A stretch of DNA of 64,000 nt from Auanema rhodensis (Eukaryota; Nematoda; Chromadorea; Rhabditida; Rhabditidae), in assembly GCA_964057225.1 (NCBI GenBank), contig OZ059894.1, positions 14,022,131 to 14,086,130 of the forward strand. Direction: 5' to 3'. Positions within the stretch are counted from its first letter, which is position 1. Each line of letters starts with the position of its first letter. The position numbers were made by a program, and so were the translations under genes. Of this stretch, positions 23,911-36,600 are shown one piece after another. The notes under the pieces are model-generated. The model made no database searches. It was not told the origin of the DNA and saw only the letters and a list, made by a program, of their open reading frames with translations.

Positions 23911-25503
23911 ACTTATATAAATTTATAATCCTCTCTATTTCTCACAATACCTTCACTCGTTTTTCATAGTTTTCCTATTTTCGAGATAGTTTTGATTAGA
24001 AAATTTAAAAAATCAATCTGAACTGAATGATATTTGAGAATAAAGATGACTTAACATAGAATCAATCCTGACCATAATCTAATAAACAGAGAGTTCATAG
24101 AAATAAAAAAGATCTCGTTCATAACGTTCATTTCATTTTTTTTTCACAGCAACTCTTATGAATATTATCTTCTATTTGATTTTGGACCACACTGAGATAT
24201 TACTTTATTTTTATTATTATCTATTACTAGCATAACAAATAATTCGATCGAAAAATAGATATAAAAACTTGTATTCAAGCGGTGAAACTTTAGCTAATTA
24301 GAGATCATGCCAGTTAATGAGAAAGCAAGAATGAAGAAGAACAGGGTCATTTCATGGACGACCTTGCCATTTCCAAGTTTTACAAGTTTTATCTTATCCT
24401 AAACAAACTTCATGAAGCTTTTCATTAAGAAAACAATGTAATTTCTTACAAAAAGCTTCTAACTCTGATGAAAAACTTCCACAATTTATTAGAAAGATAG
24501 AGGACATGCCTGATCAGCACAAGTATAGTGAGATAAATAAGGATTTATCAAAAGAACGGATAAGCGACATATGTCCTTCAAGTTCAGCGAATACACTTTC
24601 CCTGTAGAACCACATATCAGCTTCAATTTGGACGAGCATCAAATGAATAATCTGAGACAAAAAAGAAAATCTTAGAGCATAGTGGAAAGAGATAGATAGC
24701 TGGACGGTCCAGGACTATATGCAGCAGGTTTGAAATCATGGCCGTCAGTCGCCCCCACGTCTACATTCACCCCACACTTCTAACCTGTCTCCGCCTCTTA
24801 CAGCCCTCCCACTTTCTTTAAAATTTTGACGACTAGACCTCGAAATCGGAAAAAATCCCGTAACGAGCATCACTGGAAGTCCTCGAATTCATAATCAATC
24901 GAAGTGTCAAAAGGAATCTTGACCGATTCCAAGCCACCTGCTTCACGATGTTGCATCCGGAATTACGTAAAACAAATCAGGTTCTAACAAAGAAAGAAAG
25001 AGATAGCTGAATTTTCAATACGCCACTCTCTCATATACACCACTTATATGGGTGAGAAAAGAGAAAACGTTGATAGAAAGTGAGAAATTTGAAATGGCCT
25101 GTAGCACCAAAAATATTTAGGTTGAGCAGAAAAAAAGGAAATAGATAGAAGACAAAGAATAAAATCAAGACATTCAATCACATGTAATAAATAAATAAAT
25201 TTATATATATATAAAATATGTATATATTTCACTTAATTTTACAATTATCACAAATATACCCAAGACTACTTCACAGCTAAAATTATCAGAACAATGTGCG
25301 TATCCAAAAGGTAGATTCTTAAGTTAGTGTGAAATCGTTAAAAACTTAAAATGTGAACGAAAAAACTATGATATAAACAATTTCAGCACCGGAAAAAAAG
25401 ATAAAAAAGATAATGATATCACAAAACGGTAGAAAAAAAAAGATGACGGATATTAAAAACGTCAAAACTTTAAAAAACTATTGCTATACAATATAAAATA
25501 TTT

Positions 25504-28500
25504 TCAATTCACCTTTTTATAGAATAAAATATAAGCATCGCCTATCTGTAAACATTTTTTTATTTTCTCTTATTCTTTAAGAAAAACTTACATCGGCAGC
25601 TGTACAGCTTGCCGGTGTGACCGTCTCATCATCCATTCGCATCCAATTTCCTGTTTTTGCATGAGCAACTAATGCTGTATAATGTCCCCGAGATAATCTA
25701 CCTCGGTGATTCTGAAGAAAAAGGTTAGAAATAAGTAAATTGTTCCTTAACTTACTGTTATTGCATACAATCGGTATAGATTTCCTTGTCCGGAATTGGC
25801 ATTTACATGTAAGAACTCTCGCAAATCTAACTTTTCCGGATCAAACTCTACATACATATCATTCTTTTCGTAATCACCATTAACAATAGAGAATCGTTTC
25901 AAATGTACAACCTAAAATGAAAATATAACATCGAAAAAGGTGTTAACAAACCAAAATAGAGGGTAACTTCCATAATTTTGTTCTCCTTCGAGCATACTGT
26001 CTCGATTTACATTTAGGACAATTCCAGTCATCAAGGCCCTGAAAACAGAACTTTGATTAGCCAAAACGACAAGAGTGTTAACATACAGATTCGGAAAAAT
26101 GCCGATCAAGACAGCTCCTCAACGAAGTATGACGCTCACTACAATGGGGTAATTCAACAGTTATGAGACTACAATCTTCAAATGTGACTGAACGATCCCT
26201 ACATCTCTGACACTCAAGTTCGGAAACCATTTGTAACTTAAAAGATTTAAATAAAATATATGAGGAATAATACAAAAACTCTTACGTTAAAGATACGATT
26301 AATAGGAGAATTGGAAAATCTTATACTTTTTTGAGCGTAATCATTGGATTCTTGAACTATATTAGCTCCACCTTTGTAATTTTGTTGAAAAGATATTCGC
26401 TTATGCACCTTAAATATACATACATAAGCTTTAAAATAATTTTTAAATCCTACAGCATTAGTATCTTCATGTAAAGCATCCAATAAAAATATTTGGAATT
26501 CTGAAGCATCATGTTGATGACCGTCGGCAAGAGTTGAATTAACTTCTTTCGAGAAAATAGACTATAAAACAGAAAAATTAATAAAGAAGTTTAAAACTAT
26601 GAGATACCAAAAACTTTCGAGGTCTGATTGCTGTGAACTCGCCACTCCACATAAGATCTAGAAGAGCACTGAATACTGAGGAGATGATACCGCCAGTTCC
26701 AAAATCATTTTGACTGAAAAATATTTTATATAAAACTTGGTTTCAATAACTTACGGATTGATTTCAGATAGAAAACGGTTTTTTGTAAATAAATTAATGA
26801 GTTCGGGAGTGTGCATCAACGCCTTAATAGTTAAAACAGTAAAAAAAAGCTTAAAGAACGAACTTGAAGAGAAGCATTCATGAAGCATGTATTTCCCATA
26901 TTGTATAAACCTGTACTACCTGGCTGAAAATCGTTTACAATTATAATTATGTATTTAATAATTTGAAATATACCGTGCAAAGTCTTCGAGTAGATTCATT
27001 TTCAGTGGTTGTAATCATAAAATTATAAATTGCAAGACACTTCTTCTCTTCTTCAGCTCTGTAATTGTCGAAATTTAGAAAATTTTCAAAAAAATATCTC
27101 ACGTCATTTCATATCCTCGCACAGGTTTTGTGCTACGATCTATGGTAGAAAAGGCACTGAAAGTGAATTGCTTACGAATTAAAAAATTTAAGAGAAGGCT
27201 AAATATTCTACAAAATATCATAAATATAAAAATTAGGAATTTCTAAAGTATGACCGCTTTTAACGTCAGTAAAATCAAAAATTCCGTAGAAACGTGAACT
27301 TACTTATTTCGGGGTACAGGTCTGAATTCGGGCTTCGCTTGACGAATATCTGGACCATTGGGCTTGCTAGTACGATCAATCGAAGGACCAAAAGGAGCAG
27401 TAGATACTTCTGAAAGCAATTTAAATATTTTGGATACAGACAATATGGTCCCTACTTGGCGCGGTATTGTTTTGCTCAGGGGGAATAATAGGAGAATGTT
27501 TTGGAATAGGAGGTTTATTTTCATCAGTTATAACTTCTACAACATAGATGTTGATAAATTTTTCATTTTTACGCAAAAAACCTTGTTTAGAAGGTAATGA
27601 TGAAAGCTGGGATGGCCGGGTTGGAGCGCTTGTTCGTGGGGGAATAGAAGGTCTTATTATATTTACAGTAGCTGAATATTTTAAAAATATGGAGAAAAAA
27701 AATTAGAGTACTTACGAGCTGTTGGAAGAGGTACAGTAGCAGTTGATGTCGGAATATTTGGAGTAACATCAAAGGTAGTCTCTTTTCGAACAACGGGTTC
27801 AGGTTTAGAAGGAATTTCTAATAATTTAATAAATAATAGAATATGAAAAGCAAGAAACCTCTATGTTTTTCTTGTGGCACTAAGATTGAAAGATCAGGAT
27901 ATACCACATGAGATAAAATTTCTGAAAAAAAGGTATTGTAATAGAATAATAAGCTAGAAAATTTACTCTTATAGTCATTAATGCATACATCCAAATCATC
28001 CAAGTCAGTTCCTTTGTTGTGATGATCAGAAGAAACATATGTAGGATACACGAGTTTGAAGTTGTCAAAACCACCTCTCATAATGAAAGGGCCTTTATCA
28101 TCACCTAGTTTTTTATTTTGATACTGAAATTGAATTCTTTAAAATAGTTCAGATGTGAGAAATATATTTACGTCAACTATTGCTCTTCTTAAAATATCTG
28201 CTCTTGATCCTATAAGTAAGTTTCCGTTTTCAATAGTTGGATCTTTTTCTTCCATAAATACAATGAGATCGGCTTCAAACACTTTTGACAATAATGGTCG
28301 TTGTCCAACATGTAGTCGGGTAGAAAGGCCATTAAAAATTAACCTGTGGACAATAATTTAATTAAAATTTCCAAATTGTTAAAACTACCCAGGAACAATA
28401 ATTGAGTAATCTACAGATATAACTATGAAACTTGGGACTGTTGGATGAATAATTGTCTGACTTTTATCAACGCGATAATCAAACACAACCTTTAAAAGCA

Positions 28501-29124
28501 ATAATTAAAGCTCTGAGCAAAAATCGATAACACTTACAGCACATTTCTTTTGTTGAGTTACAGTTCGAACAAGCTCCTTAGGATCAATAAAAAGAGATTC
28601 TCTTTTTAAAGTGACTTGAGCTAAAAAAACAATTTTGAAAAATTAAAGAATGCGGATTACCAAGAAGAGGTTGCGGGATTGGGATATATTTGGGTTCTTC
28701 TTTCTTTTCGTATAGCAATTCAACTCTTTTGGAGAGTTTTGCGATTTCATTGAGACATTGTTCATATTTCTGATGAAAAATGCGCTAAACAATAATAAAT
28801 GTGAATATAATTAATCAATCCGACACTCACCCCTTTCGTTTGCTTGAATTTATCAAAATCAGACTTTTTCAAGATAAGAGAAGCTACAGCTCCAGCTCGA
28901 AAAAGAAAAAATAACCTTACTTCAAAGGTTAATTTTTGATCAAATCCTTCATAAAGTAGTTTAAGAAAAGAATCGTAGTTTCTTAAAATACAGCTTTGTA
29001 CTAATAAAAATAAATAATTGACTCACGTATCGCAATTTGTTTTATTAAACTTGCATATGTAATCATGTGGTAAATCACTTTGCTTTTTCAAATCATCAAA
29101 TGATTTGAAACGACTATTCTGCAT
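25504..29124 (-). CDS. USP8: USP8-like ubiquitin-specific protease with N-terminal dimerisation and rhodanese domains
   Basis: Cysteine deubiquitinase. USP8/UBPY acts at endosomes, removing ubiquitin from ESCRT proteins and cargo. Start at 29124 (MQNSRFKSFDDLKKQ). The N-terminal helical region (LTFEVRLFFLFRAG...LILKKSDFDKF) fits the USP8 dimerisation domain. A rhodanese-like domain follows: AVVFDYRVDKS, LIVFMEEKDP and FIMRGGFDNFKLVYP. It has no cysteine where an active sulfurtransferase needs one, as is also true of vertebrate USP8. A Pro-rich linker (about 27300-27790) leads to the catalytic domain. The Cys box is GLYNMGNTCFMNASLQ, a zinc-finger region has LECQRC and NCPKC, and the His box is RGHYTALVAHAK, followed by WMRMDDETV and the closing AYILFY. 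All catalytic parts are present. About 22 small exons with introns near 45 nt. Head-to-head with the SREK1IP1-like gene. Confidence 0.9.
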
Positions 29125-29557
29125 TGTTTATTGTTTTATTTTCTTTCATGAACAATCATTAATAATCCTTAAAAAATTAATATAAAATTCAATTAATAAA
29201 CAAAAAAAATCAAATAAATAAATAGATGACGTCAGTTTAAAAAGCTTGTCACTATACATCGCAAAGCCTTGCGTATTTCTATCGTTGATTCGAAATAAAA
29301 GAAATAGGTGGATCTTTTTATATTCTTGATAAAATAATATCAAACAATAGTTTATCTTATGGCATGATTGAATGAGTCAGTCTAACTTTATGATGGCTTC
29401 CAGCTTGCTTTGGATTCCAACAGGTTTCAATATTTATGTTCTTTGGTCATTATAGTTTCTTCGTTTAAAAACTTCGATTTGAATGTGTTCTCATCTCATT
29501 TTTGGATAGTTACATGATTGATTCGATAACGAAAATTAGTAAATTAATGCTTTTAAG
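29125..29557. promoter_or_regulatory. Bidirectional promoter between USP8-like and SREK1IP1-like genes
   Basis: 433 bp between two divergent start codons. It contains a run of AT-rich DNA and a TGACGTCA palindrome (about 29226-29233, CRE-like core). Function is inferred from position only. Confidence 0.45.
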
Positions 29558-30412
29558 ATGTCGAATGCAAATTTCGAGCCAATGCCCTTTCGTAGGGCAT
29601 TTGGTAAAGGAGGTGCAATTGAGCCAGCAGGCTCATCATTAGGAAGATCTTTAGCAGATTTAGAAGCTAAATCTACACCTCCCATATATGATGACAATGC
29701 ATTCGTAGGTATACCTTTGATCACATTTGTTGTTTATTTTGTGTTTTGTTTAGATTCTGCTGGTCAGGCTATCATGAAACCTATCGTTTCTGGAGCTTGT
29801 AGGAAATGTGGACTTGTAGGACATTTAACTTTCCAGGTAATATATATATATATATATATTCTACTTGCTTAAACTTACCGTTTAGTGCCGTAATTTTCTT
29901 CAAATTCATCCAAATGTCAAAACAACACTTGATATTAGCTCAACTAGTTCTGATTCGGAGACAGAGACACCATTAGGTTAGAAATTGTATTCAGTTTACT
30001 CTTATAGTAATAATTCAGTTAAAAAAAGTAAAAAAATAAAAAAGAAGAAAGAAAAAAAACGAAGTAGTAAGAAAGAAAAGAAGAAGTCATCGAAGAAAAA
30101 GAAAAGGTATTTTTATTTGTTTTATATGGTAAACGATAATGTGTTGTAGTTATTCTTCTTCCGACTCTGATGATGATGATTCTAAAAAGAAGCGTAAACG
30201 GTATGTAATCCGGTTTTTTTACATTACTATTTTCCTTTAGAAAACGTTCGAGCAGCACCAGTAGCAACGATAGTGATTCTGATGACCATAGAAGACGGAA
30301 AATAAAGAAGGAGGAAAAGTAATTTTTAATTATTTTGCTATTTTACATAATTAGTAATAGGAAAAAGAAGAAGAAAAAGTCCAAAAAATCTCATCACTCG
30401 GATTCGGACTGA
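29558..30412 (+). CDS. SREK1IP1: SREK1IP1-like zinc-knuckle protein
   Basis: Small nuclear protein. The human relative binds the splicing regulator SREK1. The start at 29558 reads MSNANFEPMPFRRAFGKGG. Exon 1 ends at 29708 and exon 2 starts at 29754. Residues about 70-85 form a CCHC knuckle split by an intron: CRKCGLVGHLTFQ|C, i.e. C-x2-C-x4-H-x4-C. This is followed by RNFLQIHPN and a DISSTSSDSE stretch that is typical of the family. The rest is Lys/Arg/Ser-rich low complexity (KKKEKKRSSKK, SSSDSDDDDSKKK, then SHHSDSD at the end), as in splicing-associated proteins. About seven short exons. The N-terminal FRRAFGKGG segment is additional to the human protein. Homology rests mainly on the knuckle and the following 15 residues, which are very characteristic. 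Confidence 0.85.
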
Positions 30413-30521
30413 TTGAAATAGTTAAGAATCTGCTACATCTCGAGTTCTAATGTTTATTTACAAAAAATACCCGTCATAGACGAAATAATAATTTCTTCAA
30501 CACTTAAATATAAGTCGTATT

Positions 30522-31035
30522 TTATTCTTCATCTTCTTGTGGATATCGGGCTTTAACTTCAGATTCTACTGGAAATTTGAATGCCAAAATTAAAATTTAA
30601 ACTATTTACTAACCTGCTTTATAAACTCCTGGATATTTGCTAGATAAACTGCTTTTGAACAAACGGATTTTTTTAAAAATGAACTCCAAATCATCTTTCA
30701 TCTGAATATCATTGATTATGTAATTGAATAATCTTTTAAACACCTGTAATATTGTTTCTTTATGTAAAGCTGCATCTTTCTTTGCTCTTTCAAATCGTTT
30801 CTCACTTAACTTATTACAGTTAGTAAGCATTTCATTGGTTTTTTCAAACCGTCGTAACCTTTAAAATGTTGAGCTTATTTTTAATAATAAAGTTTTGAAC
30901 GTCGAACCCTTCTTTCTGTGCTTCTATTATAGCTTCAATAGTTGGTGAATCAATTTGGCTAGCAATGGTATCTATTAGTTGTTGCTCATGTTGAAATTCA
31001 GATTCTTGAGAACTATCACGGAAAAATGATGACAT
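30522..31035 (-). CDS. kxd-1: KxDL motif protein (KXD1), BORC subunit
   Basis: KXD1 is a small coiled-coil subunit of BORC, which links lysosomes to the kinesin machinery through ARL8. The correct model needs three introns. Exon 1 (31035-30908) encodes [14 protein letters not shown] to IEAQKEG. A 49-nt intron (30859-30907) joins it to [16 protein letters not shown] 42-nt, stop-free intron (30702-30743) joins HKETILQ to [20 protein letters not shown] last intron then leads to the acidic end ARYPQEDEE. Spliced this way the protein has the family signature EAQK...RFEKTNEML...KxDL-x-IF-x-x-IR-x-LK and about 120 residues, the usual size. Reading through the introns gives a wrong insertion and an early stop. 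It converges on the SREK1IP1-like gene 110 bp away. Confidence 0.87.
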
Positions 31036-33605
31036 TTAACTATAAAATATATTATTTTTAATATGTATAACATCGTAATAATTTAATAATAATGAGAATA
31101 CAAGACAGCATCTTTAGAAGACTGCACGGCAATAACGCATAGGGTTGGCGCATATAGTGTGTATTGCAATAACTGAATTGGGGAAGAGTTCAGAAGAATG
31201 TTGGTATTAATTCAAAGTAAAGCACGTTTGAAGTAATGGATGATTTTACACTCTAATTTTTTTATTAAAGTTTGAATTTTCATCAGAAATTGAAGTATGG
31301 TTAGTTCACAATATCAATATCCTATAAAGGTACTTAGGTTAACGAGGAAAAAAAACAAGCAATCAAAAGAGATATGAAGAAGACAGAAAGAGGAAGAAGA
31401 AGAAAGGAAAAAAGATATGGGGATGTAGAGATCTCTTGCAATATATCTCTCTTCTTATTACAATAGTGGAAAGAGAACTGACGTAAAGTCGTTACTGCCA
31501 TCCACAACCTCTTTTAATATAAGAATGTTGGTTTCCAATTTGAATTGATGTGGTAGTTCGATTATCATTTCAAAAATTATTTTTTTCCCTATAATAAGTT
31601 TCATTGAACAGGCTATATTTTCATGTTATTTTTGTTCTTTGAGTTTTCAATTATATCACAACATCAGTTTCTTTCGGACAGCTCTGTTATGATGATCTTT
31701 CTATGTTACTTTGCTACTGTTTTGTGATTTTTTGCACCTAAATTACAATTAAGCTTCAACTTAAGTTTCAAAAATTTGTTTTTATGCCTTCTACTTTGAT
31801 TTTATCGATTTTGTTTCCACAATATCGCCAGTGCCTCAAGATTTGACCAGTTGCAAACATCTGTTTCTAATCATGCCATCGAACTGAGTGATTGGTTATT
31901 CTACCTGAGAACAATTCAAATAAAAATCTCTAAAGTTTTTGTATTTGGAAAATAATGAAAATATAAGTTTAAGAAAATAATTGACATCTTAAAACTTTTC
32001 AATAGATTGAAAGTTTTTTTTAAATTTATTTTATTTATCCAAATTATGTTAAATCTAAAAGTTTTTCTAAAATTAAATTTTTGTTTCTTACGCTTTCGTA
32101 CTTAGATAGATGTGCCACTTGATACTGCTCTACTTTACAATGAAATAAGAAAAAATGTAGGTGATGTGCTAAAAGTGAGTAGTATAAACTCTGTGAATGA
32201 TACTCCATATTTCAAATTTATGCTATCTTCAATGTTTTTCTATACGTCTGATTATTTGAATCTGACATCAATCTCTGTCAATTAATTAGAAAGTTTGAGT
32301 TATTCTGATCTTCTTATGTAATTTCTTTACTTAATTATAAATCATTTAGATATTTATATTTTTATAATTCATATAATACATTATTATATTTATGAAAAGA
32401 TTTATCACATATGAAAAGAGAGAAAAAATGCTCAACTTTGTAATCAAAGTGATCGATAAAGCTATTCAACAGTTGGTAGAATCAATTGACCTCAGAACTT
32501 TTATATTGCCATTTGCAATGGCATTTCCATTTTTTTTGTTTATTCTTTTAATATTTGCTTAATTTAAAAAATTCGAAACTATTTTCAAATCTTTTCTTTT
32601 GTGTTTTAAACTGAAACTAACCAGATCTATCGTGTTTTGCTATCTCCTTTATTGAAAATAAATTTTGATGTGAACACATGTACGCGTGCCAAGCAGTCTA
32701 TAACGTACAGAAGAAGTGAAAGAAGCATAAATGCGTTAAATAAACTTCACAGATCTATGTATATTTCTCATGAAACACTTTCTCAATTTTCAGCTTTCTA
32801 TGATTATTTTCTCTCGTTCTCTTTGTTTCCCTTCATTGTGCGTTATGTCTTCATCCCTTCATCTTCTATATATCTTAGGGGTCAGGTAGATAGTCTCGGC
32901 TTGAAATCCTTCTTCTTGTTATTTGTCTAACAAATCTTCTCGTTGATGAAATAGACGATGGACGGTTAGAGTTCATCTCTCCAACTTCTTAAAGACAACC
33001 TCCGCTGAATTCTAACATCAGTCGTATTCTTTGCATATTCGAAGAAAAATCCTAAAGATTACTTTTTCAAAATTTTAATGTAAATACTTATAGAAATATA
33101 AACTTTAAACTTCAAACCTATTTTTCAATTTGTTTATCTTTATTTTTTTATATTATATTTATAAACATCTAATCCTTTTTTTGTTTTGAAAAATCATAAA
33201 TAACATACTTAACTCATACTTTTTTTCATTTTTTTAAATATTTTAAGTTGTTACTATAACTTATAGGATTTTCGTGTTAAAAATAACATACACGAGGAGA
33301 ACAAGCATCTCTTCGTTGTGTTTATTCTCTTTGAATTGTTCTAATTCTTTATCTTTCTAAATTGTTTCAGTTAAAACTTTTCTTTATTGTACCGCTTTTT
33401 TAACATTTTTTTCTTCAAATTATAACTTCATTGATATTTATAAATTAATGTTAATACATCTATTTTAGGTATTTGTCTTCCTTTGTATGGCATATTTTAA
33501 TCAAATTAACTTTAAATTATAAAAAAATTGCCACAGATCATCCATACATCAAAAACCTGATAATTATTTATACGATCGGCTTGAAGAAACTTGTAGTTTA
33601 TCGTG
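31036..33605. other. Upstream region of kettin (divergent from KXD1)
   Basis: 2.6 kb between the KXD1-like start (-) and the kettin start (+). AT-rich with no recognisable exon. An acceptor-like CCACAG at 33531-33536 lies 69 bases before the kettin ATG and could be a 5'-UTR or trans-splice acceptor. It probably contains the muscle promoter of kettin, but no specific element can be shown. Confidence 0.5.
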
Positions 33606-36600
33606 ATGCCATTCAAGCAACCCTTGGGTGAGCGGGCTGATAATCGCACACCACCAACATTTATTCGAGTATGATATTCTTTGTTTAATTGATTTAATTA
33701 AAAAATATTTTTTACAGCCTTTATCGGATAAACGAGCAGTTGTTGGTGAGCGAGTCATATTAGAATGCCAAGTCGAGGGTCATCCTGATCCAGCCGTTAA
33801 ATGGCTTAAAGATGGAAACAATGTCTCAAACTGTCCTGATTATCAAGTAAATTTGAATTTTTAGATAATTTGCTATTATATAATAATGCTTAGAATTTGA
33901 ATTAGTTATAATATATGATATAATCTTTGAATATTGAATTGAAGAGCCTCGTAAAGACACGAGCACTCGTCAGCCTATTGTGAGCAAATACAAAAGTTGC
34001 CCAACAATCATCAATCTTTTCAAGTACCAAATGTCTTTTGTTTATTAGTTCTTAATAGTAAAATTAGTATAAGGAATGGTTAAATATATGAAAATAAGGT
34101 TAAAACTGGTAATAAGATAAATTATTTTCAGATTGTTGAAGATGGTGTTCATCATCGCCTGATTATTCAACAATGCCATGGTTCTGATAGTGGTCGATTC
34201 ACAGCACAAGTAAGCTTAGACCAAAACCAAACTAAAAATCAAATCTCATAATTTAGGCCGCAAATGCTGCTGGCTTAAAACAGTCCACATGCATATTAAT
34301 TGTTGCTCCAGCTCCAACACCTGTTCCTGGTGCCAAATCTGTTGTGTATGTTATGAAATTGTTGAGTTTGATAATATCTAAGATTTTTTAGCAATTCTCC
34401 TGCTCCTCCTCAAACTCCTGTAGGACCATGCGCTCCATTCTTCATCAAAGAGTTACGTCATCAACCTCTGAAACCCGGAAGCTTAATGGTACTTGAAGCT
34501 CGAGTTGCGGCTGTTCCTCCACCAACAGTAGAATGGTTGAAAAATGGAAAGCCATTACAGAACTATAGGTTATTTACACATTTGACTCAATAACTAAAAC
34601 TTGAATATATAGAGCAAAACTTGAGCATGAGCCTCAAACAGGAATCGTATCCTTGACCTTACCTCAAATGTTTAATGATGATGTTGGAGAATATGTTTGT
34701 AAAGCAACCAATATTCATGGAGAAGCTACGTCTGTTGCTCAAGTAAATTCCTAATATTGAGTTGGAAATATTATTTTCATTTGTAATATTCAGCTTCTAC
34801 CTAAAGAGCAATATGATCGTTGGTTTTCTGATGAACAAAGTCGTGTAACTAGGGATCGTAAGCAAGTTATGCTGAATCAAGCTGGAAGAGGAACTAATGT
34901 TGCTCAAAAATATATGCAAAAACAAGGATATGCCACTGATCAAGAAAGTGTTGATACAGTTTGTTGAATATATAAATACAAATAATGTATTTTGTTATTA
35001 TAGCCATGGGGTATCTCTGAATCCGAAACAGAACCTGAATTAGCTGCTTTGGATGCTCGTGGTCCAGGAGCAAAGCCAATCTTGAGAACAGCTTTACGTG
35101 GACTTCGTTTAACTGAAGGAACTGATGCTGTTCTTCAAGCTAATATTGTTGGAAATCCAAAACCAAGAGTACCATTCAAACCTGAAATTCATTGAATACA
35201 TTTATGGAATATTTTAGATTTTCTGGCATTACAATGGACGTCCACTTCAACTTCATGGTACTCGTATGCAGATGACATACAAAGGTAAAATACAATTAAA
35301 AAAATAGAAATTTTATTTATTTTGATTTTAAGGTTCATTAGCTGTTCTTAAAATTATTATGATTACACCCGAAGAAGGTGGAGAGTATACTGTAATTGCT
35401 GAAAATCGTTTCGGAAAGGTTAGTTTATTCTTCTTTTTCTTCTTAATTATTATAATTTTATAAATTTTTAATTATTATTCTTAATCAATACGTTTTAATA
35501 TTTATCAAAATTACTTGTTTAAATCTAATGATGTTCATGTTAATTTATGAAAATTCGATTAAAAATATCCTTGAATGGATTTTTTTCTATTTTCTTCTGT
35601 CAATTTCAAAGAAAATAAGGATCAACTTTTGATTGATTCTAAGAAATATATTGAAGTTTCAATCTCCCAGCTAAAACGGTTTTTTTACTTTTCTTTCGTG
35701 CAAATATTCGGGAGCACTGTGCGATTTACGTCTCCATCCGAACTGATTCTTTGAGGACTTTGTTGGATTTTCGTCATCATTTATAATCAATAATTGAATT
35801 ATATCCATCATTTACTTCTCTTTTATGATTTCCTTTTAAGCTGTTTCATCTTAATTTTCTTATTTTCATTATGAGAATCAATGGTAATTCAAGAATTTCA
35901 AATACAATATTGAGAGTTTGAACATACAAGAGTGAAGATACATGAAGTATCTATATACTCATTCTCATTACTAATTAACTTGACATGAAGACCGGTTGTG
36001 TTTTTCTTTTCAGTTATCTTCTTCCTTCATTTTCTGTTTCATCAACTACTTCATAGTACCCACCCACTTTCTTTACGAACCATACGCTATTGGGCTCTTT
36101 CTCACCTTTAATTATCATGTTTTTATTAAAATCAATGGTTTTATCATGATTATCGTTGACATGCACAGAAATTCTCCAGATGTCTTGTTCATTATTGTCG
36201 ACCAAGATTCTCGCGGATTCCAGTCGATAAGCTGGTGTTCCACAGATTATGAATCGTTCTATTTACAAACGAAATGACAGTGAGAGCAAGATAGAAGGAG
36301 ATCGAAAGAGAGAATATTCGAAGGACAGTCTATGTCAATTCCTTTCTAATTCTCAACCTACCTGTACATATCTATATGTATCTCTCCCTATCTCAATATC
36401 TCTGTTTCATTTCAATGTTTCTTTCTCGACATCTCCGCTTTTTCTTTTTCTCTCCACAGCTCTGCCTCCCTCGCACTTGGCTCACCACCGTCATCGTCTT
36501 CAGCTTTTCTAGATGCACCACAGCGGCAAAAGCAAAAGGCGTGAATGCAATGTCAGCAGTACTATCCACCCACACATGATTTCAACATTCTCTCTTTATC

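Larger units (their letters stand above)
22419..25503. other. Intergenic, 3.1 kb, with CT/GA repeats
   Basis: Lies upstream of the antistasin/Kunitz gene and downstream of the USP8 gene, both on the minus strand. It has a GA run (22886-22921), a long CT tract (23791-23910), and a patch of clearly lower AT content (about 24690-24975) that I cannot assign. A small minus-strand frame sits in that patch (24870-24956). No homologous protein was recognised. Confidence 0.5.

Noticed and set aside
23729-23969. Two overlapping Ser/Leu-rich frames
   Set aside because: Both are reading frames of the CT microsatellite.
27358-27597. 79-codon plus-strand frame opposite the USP8 linker
   Set aside because: Antisense shadow; the minus strand has the coherent spliced protein.
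30019-30267. 82-codon minus-strand frame opposite the SREK1IP1-like gene
   Set aside because: Antisense of Lys/Ser codons and introns; no independent support.
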